DNA of 64,000 nucleotides, from NCBI GenBank assembly GCA_964017045.1, contig OZ024794.1, forward strand, positions 54,576,108 through 54,640,107. The letters are read 5' to 3'. The translations under genes and the position numbers were made by a program. Source of the stretch: Omphiscola glabra (taxonomy: Eukaryota > Mollusca > Gastropoda > Lymnaeidae). Under the pieces are notes generated by a model. The model had not been told where the DNA came from, did no database searches, and saw only the letters and a program-made list of their open reading frames with translations. Below are positions 1-12,700 of the stretch, in pieces; the stretch's first letter is position 1, and each line of letters starts with the position of its first letter.

Positions 1-232
1 CAAAAGGATTTATTGGCACGGATTTGCGTTGATATCCATACAAAGCGTCTTACCGCCATAATGTATTAATGCACCATTTGGAAATAATATCAGATAGCCT
101 TACAAATGTCAGAGTCCTGGGATCGATACTTTGGATTTGTTTTCCATAGGCCGTTGGACAGTTGCTTTAGTAATTTTAAAATGAGATGACGCCCACAAAA
201 CGATGTTATCATTTCAAAATCAACGATTTTTT

Positions 233-640
233 TTACCATTAGATCATCTTAATGTCCCAAGATTTGGCTTGACCATTTGATCATCTTAATTTCCCAAGAT
301 TTGGTTTGACCATTCTATCACCTTAGTGTCCCAAGATTTGGTTTGACCATTCTATCACCTTAGTGTCCCTAGATTTGGTTTGACCATTCTATCACCTTAG
401 TGTCCCAAGATTTAGTTTGACCATTCTATCACCTTAGTATCCCAAGTTTTGGCGTGACCGTTCGATCACATCAGTGTCCCAAGATTTGGCTTGACCATTT
501 TGATCATCTTAAAGTCCCAGATTTGGCTTGACCATTTGATCATCTTAATGTCACAAGATTTGGTTTGACCATTCGATCAGATCAGTATCCCAAGATTTGG
601 CTTGTCCATTTGATCCCCTTAATGCCCCGAGATTTGCCTT
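233..640. repeat. Minisatellite, about 37-bp unit, ~11 degenerate copies
   Basis: The recurring core is GTCCCAAGATTTGG followed by TTTGACCATT. Middle copies are near identical, while outer copies vary in the ATCATCTTAA/ATCACCTTAG part, so the array is older at its edges. Confidence 0.9.
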
Positions 641-680
641 GATGCTTGGGGCAGGTATAATAAGCTCAACTTATTTCTCT

Positions 681-733
681 ACGACACCCTATGACACCCT
701 ACGACACCCTATGACACCTTACGACACCCTACG
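681..733. repeat. Short 10-bp tandem repeat
   Basis: Five copies of ACGACACCCT alternating with ATGACACCCT. It lies about 60 bp upstream of the first visible P4HA exon. Confidence 0.85.
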
Positions 734-793
734 TTGTAAAGGTTTGACGTTTTGTTAATGCAACGTTTTCATTTTCTTCCTTTCCCGTGACAG

Positions 794-3700
794 ATGAGCC
801 ACGACGGTACCGCTGAAAGTCTGTTCCGCAAATCAGTTATTCTCGGTAGGTATGGCTCTGTTCGTTGTACGTGGTAATATGAAGTGACATGAAGGTGCAG
901 TGGCTGGACTGTGGTTTGCTGCCATGGATGTCATCTCAAGTTTCTCTCTTTGTTTGTTTTAATAACAAAAACACTACTCTTTAAACTTGAGCACCTGAGG
1001 AGCGGATTGATTCAGTTTTTAGCCTTGAAAAAATTGTTAAAATTATGTATTTGATATTTAGATTTGGGACAAATCAAGAGATAAACCAGCTGTACAAGTC
1101 CCAGCACTATTATAGACACGGTAATTTAAAAAAAAAGCCAGACTTATTGGACAAGACATCTCGATCGGATGTCAAGTTAAAGAGCAACAAAAATGGTTTA
1201 CAGATCGAAACCAAGGGGTCAGATGGTTGACCGGGCTAGCGAGACTGAGATGGATTTATGATGTAGCGACAGATTTAATTCAGTTGGTGTTCCGCGCACG
1301 GCAGCGTTAAAACCGTGGATCGATCTGAATGGAAGGATGTGGTGCAGCAGGTCGGAGCCCAGCATGGGCAGTAGCGACATTGATGGAGAGGGTGGTGTTT
1401 AAAATATTTGTAGGAAGCACACCAAATCTCGTCAATTGGTTTGTCAGTACAAATGAATGGATGTGACAATTAAAAATTTTTTATGGACATTTGCATTGAA
1501 AACACTGAACACAAATAACCGTTACGTTAAACGCATAGGCACAACACAGCTGTTACCAAGAAAGCTAAGCATAGTTTAATATTCTTTAAATCGATGTCAC
1601 GTTGAAATTGACGAAAAATACATGTTACTTACATACATGTTGCTGACATACAAGTAGCTGACATACATGTTACTGACATACATGTTACTTACATACATGT
1701 TGCTGACATACATGTTGCTGACATACATGTTACTGACACCCATGTTGCTGACATACATGTGATTGACATACATGTTACTGACATACATGTTACTGACATA
1801 CATGTTACTGACATACATGTTACTGACATACTTGCTACTGACATACTTGTTACTGACATACGTTTTTAATGCATGTGTCTATAATTCAAGATAAACCAGA
1901 TTCTAAAGTCATATTGTTTACATAACAATTTAATAATTGACTATTTTTACCTTCTTACTCAGACCCTTCTAACGGCGATGCCTTTGAACTGAGGAAAGAG
2001 CTACAGACCAAACCACGAGTTTATGAAAATATCTTGAACGAGGCCGAAAAAAACTTTAGGAGTCTCTGTTCTTTACAAAACAAGCTAAAGACGGTAAATA
2101 CTTGAACGTTTAAAAGAAAAAAAAAGAAGAACGCGTAGTAAGAGGATGAACATAATATCACAAAGTGTGTTTAGGTGATGCGGTTTGTTAAGATACGGAC
2201 AACAGTGGACAGTTACCCAGGGCTTCACGATTGTAGGGGTCTCACGCTTGTAAGGGTCTCACGCTTGTAGGGGTCTCACGCTTGTAGGGGTCTCACGCTT
2301 GTAGGGGTCTCACGCTTGTAGGGGTCTCACGATTGTAGGGGTCTCACGCTTGTAGGGGTCTCACGATTGTAGGGGTCTCACGCTTGTAGGGGTCTCACGC
2401 TTGTAGTTTTGGAAATTTAATTTGATTTCACAGTGCAGTGGCCAATTTTTAAAAATTTTAAAACCAATGACACTGTTTGTGTTTTTGCTTGTTTAAGGGT
2501 AATAATGGGGGAGACTGCAATCAGGTTAGCACAATAGGAAGTTAGTAAAACACAGTAAGGTTAAACCTGAAAAAAAAGGAATGCAAAAAAACAACGAACG
2601 TGTCGGCAGGAAGCCTTCATCAGCGAATAAACAGAAAAACGAATAAAATAAAAAACTATCAAAAAATTATAATATGGCTGAGAAGTAGTGTCCACGAGGG
2701 CAGCAAAAGATTTGTGATAGAATAATAATAATAAAAAATATATAGTGCTAATGTAAAGCAAATATATTAGCCCCCCCCCCCTGGCGGCACCCCCCCCCCC
2801 CCCAACTAAATGACTGAAAATATGATTTCCTTTAGTCTGCTATATATAGTTACACTCTATAGATTCCAGAGGCGAAACTAAGCTGGGGCCAAAAGCATGC
2901 CTCCGGGAAGTGTTACAACCGGAATAAGTGTGTGTCTTTGTATGGAAGGGGGTGGGCGCCAGAGTCAGAAATCCTAATCCCTAATTTTTGCATTGATAGA
3001 TGCCCACCCCTAAACTCATGAAAGGGCACCCCGACCCAAATGAAATCATTTGAAAGTTAGTGAAAGTAACACTGGTCATGACGCATGGGCAAACCTGTGC
3101 CCAAATGCTGTTCCTATTTACCTGAATGGTTTATAGGAGAGTAGGGGGTCCCACTGTATTAATTTGCCCAGCCGCCCCCCCCCCCCGTTGCTGTTACGAC
3201 GCCACAGTATGTAGGATACCATGCAGTTAAAGACACGTAATAATTACAGGAAGTTTAGGGTGTGTAATATTGTGTGCAAGTCCTGTGTCTAGTATCTAGT
3301 GTCTTCAGTTATCTTGGCCACATTTTGCAGTAGTTTGAGATCCTGACTCATTGCGAACTGACCCAACACTATTGGAGACCCAGATTACAAAGACGGTGGT
3401 GGCTTGATACAAACAATTTAGATATGCCCCCGTTGTTCAACTAATGACATTGCAGCAGTAGTAAAACATCTCAGAGGGTTCTATAATTACTCCACAAACA
3501 CCCGGTGTCATCAAGGGATCTTAAAATTTATTTTTGCCCATGATTCAATTTTCGAGTTAATTTGTTCTTCACCCGTATACTTTTTTTTCGGAGAGACAAA
3601 CACATTTAGGAGATGACATTTAAATATAGACATTTAGGAGACGACATTTAAACGAAGACATTTAGTAGACGACATTTATACAAAGACATTCAGGAGACGA

Positions 3701-6700
3701 CATTTAAACAAAGACATTTAGTAGACGACATTTATACAAAGACATTCAGGAGACGACATTTAAACAAAGACATTTAGTAGACGACTCCCCCGGGGCTCTA
3801 GTCGGCATGTCCGTCCCATAAATGGCATGTCGACAAAGAGGCGTTTTGCAACGAACCCCCTGTAACATTACTCGGGGCACATGATCACCGTGTAGGGGAC
3901 CCGCGCCGAAAGGCAAAGGTAACGCACGGAAACTGCGTTAGAAAGAGCACGACTGCATGGTTTCCTACCAAATGCAGCCGAAAATAACGTAGAAACAGGT
4001 CGGGATATGATTACAGTTGCCGCATGGATATGAGGCGAAGGAGTGTTGCGACCCTAGCCGATGATTCCAAATATGCAGTCTTGAGGGTACTGCTCCTAGG
4101 CAACCTCTCTTTTTTTATCATTTCCCAGCTGCGGTGTGAATTAGTCATGCCGCAGAAAACCACGTAAACCCTATTAGAGGGCGTCTGTTAACACCTACGA
4201 GTCTCCCCGGGGTGGGAAGGGGGGGGGGGCTTTAGAGACGTAAATTGTATCCACCCCAGCCCAAGGAAGTCCGGCCCGGTTGCTGTGTATGCATCACCCC
4301 GGCTGGCCAGATGTTTCTTCTCTGATGCGGCCTCACTCGCATAATCAATCGAGTGGAAGGGTGGGTGGGGCTGTCTCAGGGGCGGGGACCCCTCGGCATG
4401 CCGCTTCGCGGCCTGACTGGAATAGAGACCACTGGGGGAGTGGTTGAATACCAGTTGGGGGCGGTGGAGGTATGCTGGGGAAGACCTTATGAGCATCGGC
4501 TCGATGGTCTGCTGATTTTCTTAAGTAAGTAAGTTTGTTAGTAGACGACATTTAAACAAAGACATTCAGGAGACGACATTTCAACAAAGGACACTTAACT
4601 TTTTTAATGTACTTTTTCTCTTTGTCGTGTTTAACATATTTCTAAAACACATTTCTTGCACCGCCTCTAATCTGGGAGAAATCAAAACGTTTCCCATCAC
4701 GCCACTGTTGAACTCAAATAAGATGAATTTCTATTCAGGGCACGTTCGACCCACGCCTGGTTTGCAAGTACAGCGTGGCCTCGCCTCCATACAACCGGTT
4801 CAAGCAGGAAGTCATCTCTATATCGCCGTACGTTTGTCTTTACTATCAAGTTATTACCGACGATGAAGGGGCCTACATCATCGACTTCACCAGGAAGAAG
4901 GTACGCAGCCATTTCACAAATTTGTGCTAAAATTAAAACAAAGTTTTTCGCATAAATCCTTTATAAAATGTAATAGCGAGCATTTGAAAATGTGTGTGTG
5001 TGTGATATCCGAATAGCACTGAGTCTAATAATACCCGGGTGCGAATGGCGGCGCTGCGTGTCTGGGTCCATTTTGACTAATGCTATTCGGATGTCATTTG
5101 TGGTAGTTTATTTTAGTTTAAATGAAGAAATAAGTTTACAAACGTATAGTACATTCAATTATCTTTCATTTGATACCTCATTTGGTCTTACAAACCCAAC
5201 AATAATATTTTAAATCGTTTTTTTAAATCCCAACCTCTCAATTCTGGTACCCGGGTGCCAATAGCCACTTCGTTATAAGAATACCATTTAGTGCTCCCCT
5301 CCCTCTAAGGCTCGCAGCCTCAATTTTTTTCATCGCCTTGAACTGTATTAATGTTCTAAAGTCCCACCCGCATTTACACCGCAGATTTACTACACCAAAT
5401 ATTTCATAAAAACAAATGAAAATATTACGCACCAAAGGCACTTGCAATATATTTTTTTAAAAAAGAATGTCATTTAGCGCAGTTATCGGAAATTTTATTT
5501 CATGAAATCAGTGGCGTCATATTTCCTTCATCTTCCCCTTGAAAAAAACAGGAAAACATTATTTTTGGGGGTTGGGGCTGATAGAAGGTGTTTTCATTGG
5601 CAACACGACTATGAGCCAAGTTTCAGCTCGAAAGGTTGGCGGGATGTGGGTCAATTAGCCATCTGAATATTTTGCCAGCCACGAACAAAAGCGGATATTA
5701 TAGGATTTAAAAAAAAAACAAAACCTGACGCTTGCAATTATTCAAGTTTGATTGTATGATCATGTCCATCTGTCGAACAACTTTAGCTGAACACGACAAA
5801 ACCCATCTTGACGTGTTTTTCTCGCTACGTCCTTGTCTCCGCTGTGCGCGCTGCAATGATGACGTCTCGTTATTTTCACTTTCCTAAGAAGATGCTTTAA
5901 TTGTTTAGTTAACAAAATTTGCACTCATTGTGGACTACAATGTGCACTCTGTTACAGCTGGATAGAGGCAAAACAGAGAAGGGAGGTGCATCGGTCAGAA
6001 GTGAAAGCCGAACAAGTGAGCTGTAAGTCATTTCATGCAATTCTTCCGTTCGTGTGTGATTGTTCAGGAATACAAGTCTTTAGCAGGCCTTAATTTTTTT
6101 AAAATCTTATTTTATGTTCTCTAGTTCTAACTTTTCCTCAAACGAATTCATTAAAAAAAAAAGAACTTTGGTAAGTTTTAGCCTCATTCTGAACTGTAAA
6201 ATATTGCACAAATTCATAGAGATGTCCCATTTGATGTATCTTATGACAGTTTAAGTACCCTACATTAATGCTCATGATCAACTTTATATTTTATCACTGG
6301 TTTTTTTTTTTTAAAGTTTAAAAAAACCCAAACAAACATGTTCTCAACTGTGGCATTCAACTATTTTAGGTCTTTTGTCAATGATCACGAGTCTGAGGTT
6401 GTGAAACGTATGGGCCAGAAGGTAGCGGCTATCACCAAACTGGACACCTCACAAGACCCTTCGGGTTTTCCGTTCTCCGGTGAACCGTTTCAGGTGAGCT
6501 AAGGCTAGTCTACTGTTTTCTCGACTTAATTATGGATTTGGCTTATTATTATTATTATTATATGTTGTCTTATATAGCGCGGTACCCCCAGCCTAGGGCT
6601 AGGCTCACCGCGCTGTACATAAAAATATTAGCAAAGGAAACATAATCGTGACAATAAAATAAAGTGCATTTATGTGATACAAAAAACAGTTGTATAGATA

Positions 6701-9700
6701 CAAAACAAAAACAAATTCATATTCACCCCACCCACCCCAGAACTTTTACATGACATACCATGGACGGCAGCTAGCAGCATCGTTTATCGGTCAGATGTGG
6801 GGAATCAGTCGGGGTAATAGAGTTTAAAGAGATGTGTTTTGAGTGCAGTTTTGAAGGCCTGTGTGGTTGTTATATTGCGGATGTTAAGTGGCAGAGAATT
6901 CCATTGTTTGGGGGCGCAGAAAGAGAAAGATCGTTCACCATATGTTTTAGTACGTGTCTTAGCAACGGACAGAATACGCGTGTCTGCGGAGGAGCGAAGC
7001 TGTCGAAGGGGTGAATAGACAGAAAGAAGTTTGGTTAGATAGGAAGGGCAGGAATCTGAGAAAAAGTTATGACAGAGAACAGACAGCTTGTAATCAATGC
7101 GTGCCTGTATAGGAAGCCAATGAAGTGAGTGGAGTAGTGGAGTGACATGATCACGTTTTTTGCCTTTAGAACTAGCCTAGCAGCTGAATTTTGAATCTTT
7201 TGTAGTTTTTCTATGAAGTGTTTTGGTGAACCTGACAGAAGAGAGTTGCAATAGTCAAGACGCGAGAGAACAAGAGCACAGACTAGTGTTTTTGTTGCGC
7301 TAACTGTGAGGTAGTGGCGGATGGAGCTGATCTGACGGATAGCGGTGTATGCAGAACGACAAGTGTGAGAGATATGTTTATCAAGAGACATGTTGTTAGA
7401 AAGAATATAACCAAGATTCCTAGCAGAGGATGTAAACTTTATGTCTGAGTTACCTACTTGAAATGAGTTGGGGAGAGTTGAGGTAGATGATGATTTGTGA
7501 TTGTGAATGAGGAGTGCTTCCGTTTTGTCATCGTTCAGCTTCAACTTGCTGTGTGTCATCCAAGACTTAACATCACCAATGCACTCCTGCAAAGTCTGGA
7601 CAGCGGAATCCACAAGAGAGGGATGGGTATGCTTGTATAGCTGCGTGTCATCTGCGAATGACTGGCTCTCAACAGCATGCCTCCCAAGCAAGAGGAGCAG
7701 TGGCCTGGTGTACAATGTGAATAGAACCGGGCCCAAAACTGACCCCTGTGGCACTCCGTACACCAAATCAGCACTGCCGGAGAGAAAGTCATCGATAGAG
7801 ACCGCCTGCGTTCTATTGGAGAGGAACGACCTAAACCAAGACAAAACAGAACCAGAAATGCCAAAATAATTTTCAAGGCTTACATTGAGCGGTGTGCTGC
7901 AGCGGCCCATCAAGAAACAGCCGGCTCTGCAAATCTCGGTGAATAAATTTCTTTCGCAAGCAAACGCTATTTCAGACTCCAATAGCGTTATAATAATTAC
8001 CGAGAGATTGACAAATCATTTAATTCGTTAAATTTTATAGTTTCCTTTCTTTGGATTTTGGAATTGTTTTTATTAGTTCGACATTTTAACAATTGGTTCA
8101 GTAGAATAGTTAAAATTTAACAACCGGCTCAGTTGAATAGTCAAAATTAAACAACCAGTTTGTCTGAACTGGACCGGTCCCAGCACATGGCTACTTATAT
8201 CATATAAGTTTTGTATTCTGGGTTGATTACTTGTGTGAGATGTCCGTAATAATGTAGGATGCTGTGAAATGATTTTTGATAGATTCGTTCCTGGGATCGG
8301 TAAGGTGAAAAAAACGCATTTTGGGCCATAGGAAATGCCTGGATCCACCTCCACTCTACGAAAAAAAATCCGCAGTTAGCCGAAAATGCCGCTCCTCAAA
8401 AATAAAGAAAAATACTGCTACCAAGGGCGCACCGCTCCCTCCTCTCCCCCTTCCTACCCCACTGATAGGAAGGGGTCCGTGGTCTTTATATCACTGGCAG
8501 AGGGGTCGATGAGTTAAAAAAAAGACATAGAAAAGATAAAAGACCCTGTCCTACACCACATTTTTCGTTTACCACAGGAAATATTACCCGTTCTAAATAA
8601 ATATGAGCTATTTTTAGTAACGCGGCGGCCATATTGGGATCCTAATTTCCATAAAAATTCTAATTTCATTTCAGGTACTAATTATCAACCCCATAGAATC
8701 TATCTTTTTAGTTGAAATTAATTTTAATTAAGGATCTTCAATTTTAGGGTCCCAGGGGGGTCTTCTACCTTAACAAAATCCTCATGTAAATAACCTCATA
8801 ATAATGAGAAGGATGTCAATCAAACATCTGTAACTAAAACCATTGCCCATTTAACACAAAGAAAGTAACTGTTAGCCCAAACGTTGAAAATATATGTAAC
8901 TGTTAGCCCATACGTCGTAATATATCTCTTTTTTAGTCTTAACATATCACACAACTAATTTCTTTTAGCTCGTACATTGGCTTAAATAGAATGTATCTAT
9001 CTACTTTTAGCCCTTACATAGTAATGTATCTACTTTTTGTCCAAACATAGTCATGTATTTACTTTTGCTTACAGGTGGTCAACTATGGAATGGGAGGTCA
9101 TTATGACGTACATTTAGACCCATTTGACGGGGTAAGACATATTTAAGTTGCTACCTTCCTTTGGTCTCATTGCTGATTATATATGTAAATAATGATCTGT
9201 ATATATATGTGTGTATATGTATGTCTTCTTTATTCTGTAGGGAACAAAATCTTCCAAGTGTAGTTACATACCCGGTAAATGACTTTAAAAAATATTAATT
9301 AGTAAGTGATATTTGCTAGGAATGGGTTGGAATCTTATATAAAACGCAACATCCATTTAAAAAAATAATAGTTACGTTTCTACCTAACAGGAGGCTAGAA
9401 AAAACAACTTTGATGTAATGGAGAACTGTGGAAATAGACTCGCAACCTTCTTGATTTATGTAAGTGACTTCAATTTGACACTTAATGTCAGTATGAATTT
9501 GATGTTTGTAAGTGACTTCAATTTGACACTTAATATCAGTATGAAATTGATGTTTGTAAGTGTGACTTCAATTTGACACGTAATGTCAGTATGAGATTGA
9601 CAGTTCGTGCTAGTGTGCAAAAACTGAAGTCGGGGCCGTCTTAACAGCAACTGGTGCACACCTGGGCAAAGTAATGCACTCGCGGTCCCTACTCCCCGAC

Positions 9701-12700
9701 AATCCAGTCAGGTAATTTTAGGAACAGCATTTGGGCCCAGGTTAGCCCATGCGATATAACCAATGGTGTAGTTTCCCCCCACTAACTTTAAGCCACTTTC
9801 ATTCGGGGTTGAGGGGGTGCTGGAAAACGAAGGCATTTCAGGAGTTTAGGTGTGAGCCTCTATCAGCGCCAAAATTAGGGATTAGGAATCCCATGGCCAT
9901 CTCACTTCTGCCCCCCCCCCTTATCCGAGCGATAAGCCAAAATTAAGGATTAGGAATCCCATCGCCATCTCTAACTCTGCCCCCACCCCTTTCCGAGCCA
10001 TAAGCCAAAATTAGGGATTAGGAATCCCAGGGCCATCTCTAACTCTGCCCCCACCCCCTTTCCGAGGCATAAGAAAACCACATTTATTCCGGTTCTGGCG
10101 CTTCCTGAAAGCATGCTTTTGGCCCCTGCTTAGTTTCGCCCCTGAAATCTATATAGTTATAAACTATACATAACACGCTAAAGGAAATCATATTTGCAGT
10201 GACGTAGCTAGGGAGGTGCCACCCCCCCCTTTCACCAGACACAAAAAAAGATAAAAATGCTGTTTGCAGTTGTAGATAACGTTTATAAATTGTGACATGC
10301 CAGTTTTAACTAATCATTTTGTTTTATTACAAATTCTAAATGAATAGCACAATTATGTACAGAAGATAAACATATTATAACAAAAGTCATCTTACATTCA
10401 TCATAATGTGTCATTTATGTGAGGGAAGTGGAAGTAGCATACATTTATCTGAGGAAAATGGAAGTAGCATAAATTTATCTGAGGAAAATGGAAGTAGCAT
10501 AAATTTATCTGAAGGAAGTGGAAGTAGCATAAATTTATCTGAGGGAAGTGGAAGTAGCATAAATTTATCTGAGGGAAGTAGCATAAATTTCACAAAAATT
10601 CAGTAGATTGAAAGGTTTATTTCTAATTTCAAAATACTATATCTTTTTTTTCCAGAGAAATTACAAGTGTAATGAACTTATGGCGTCTATTAAGAAGTCT
10701 TTAGTTTACTTTAACATAGTGGTTCTCAACCTTCCTAATGCCGCGACCCTTTAATAGAGTCCCTCATGCTGTGGCGACCCCCAACCACAAAATTATTTTC
10801 ATTGCTACTTCATAACTGTTAGTATATGTGTTTTCCGATGGTCTTAGGCAACCCCTAGGAAAAGGACATTCGACCCCCAAAGGGGTCGCGACCCACAGGT
10901 TGAGAGCCGCTGATTTAACACACCCCACCCCCCAAAAAAAATCTGGAATTTTTTTAATTGATGATAGAAAATGTTAAACAAGTAAACAAACACTGACATT
11001 GATTTTAAAATAAAAGAACTTGGCAAAAACGTGTCAAATTGCTTTTCACTTCCCCCTGAACTTATTACAATTATAATATAAATATAATACGATCTTATAT
11101 ATTCACCCACGACCTAATTTGCTTATTTCAGTTAACTGAAGTGGACTTTGGCGGCTCAACAGCATTTACAAATGCTGATCTTGTTGTCAAACCCGTCAAA
11201 GTAAGTGAAATGTTGGTTTATTGTAGGGAGCAGAATACAAGGTTTCAATGTCAGCATCTTAATATTGTACGTCATTTTATCCTTGTCTAAGATAGTTGAT
11301 TTAAGATCCATGTGTCATTTTATCCTTGTCTAAGATAGTTGATTTAAGATCCATGTGTCATTTTATCCTTGTCTAAGATAGTTGATTTAAGATCCATGTG
11401 TCATTTTATCCTTGTCTAAGATAGTTGATTTAAGATCCATGTGTCATTTTATCCTTGTCTAAGATAGTTGATTTAAGATCCATGTGTCATTTTATCCTTG
11501 TCTAAGATAGTTGATTTAAGATCCACGTGTCATTTTATCCTTGTCTAAGATAGTTGATTTAAGATCCATGTGTCATTTTATCCTTGTCTAAGATAGTTGA
11601 TTTAAGATCCATGTGTCATTTTATCCTTGTCTAAGATAGTTGATTTAAGATCCATGTGTCATTTTATCCTTGTCTAAGGCAGTTGATTTAAGATCCATGT
11701 GTCATTTTATCCTTGTCTAAGATAGTTGATTTAAGATCCATGTGTCATTTTATCCTTGTCTAAGATAGTTGATTTAAGATCCATGTGTCATTTATAGGGG
11801 AATGTAAATAAAAAAGAGAATTTTTATATATTGCATTCAATTTTCTGCTTTATATATTAAATTAATAATTTTTTATCACAATTTCTAGCTCATGTAATCT
11901 ATATATACTCTGGGTGGCTCAATTTGATGGGGGGGGGGGGGGAAAGAATGGTATGTGGTTGATACTTGGCCCATGTTCATTTCACTAAATGCCTATCTAA
12001 TTACAAGCATAGTCCATTCTATTCTCAGCTCATTTGATTCAATCCACAGAACATGGCTTTATTCTGGTATAGTTTTACACCAGCTGGAGAGTTAGAAAAT
12101 ACAACTCATCACGCTGCATGCCCAGTGCTCATTGGACACAAATGGGGTAAAATGAATTTACTTTTAATGCTACATACAAGCATTACAGCAAATACAGTCT
12201 CCCCCCCCCCCCCCCCCCATAAAGACACAACTTATATGTGATATATTATATGAATTATTCCAGCTTCCAAACTCATTGAAAATCATTGGAAAGTTGAATG
12301 TTTAAGTTAATGAAACTTTTCATTGTTGAATGTTGACCAATATATTAAATTAACTCAAACTGTTTGGAAGTTAAATTAACTCAAATGAACTGTTTGGAAG
12401 TTAAATTAACTCAAATGAACTGTTTGGAAGTTAAATTAACTCAAATGAACTGTTTGGAAGTTAAATTAACTCAAATGAACTGTTTGGAAGTTAAATTAAC
12501 TCAAATGAACTGTTTGGAAGTTAAATTAACTCAAATGAACTGTTTGGAAGTTAAATTAACTCAAATGAACTGTTTGGAAGGACAATAATGTTTAATTATT
12601 TACAAGAATCTTGTTTAAATCATTCCCAGTTACCAATAAATGGATTTGGACGTATGGTAACACCTTCAAACGTCGCTGTGGTCTGACCCCCAATGCTACA

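Larger units (their letters stand above)
1..793. other. Non-coding flank or intron of P4HA gene
   Basis: No coding exon recognised. The stretch is probably the intron upstream of the first visible P4HA exon, which begins after a CAG acceptor at 791-793. It contains two tandem arrays, listed separately, and otherwise unremarkable AT-rich sequence. Confidence 0.5.

Noticed and set aside
1045..1230. 61-codon plus ORF
   Set aside because: No conserved motif, no splice sites joining it in phase with P4HA, and composition typical of AT-rich intron.
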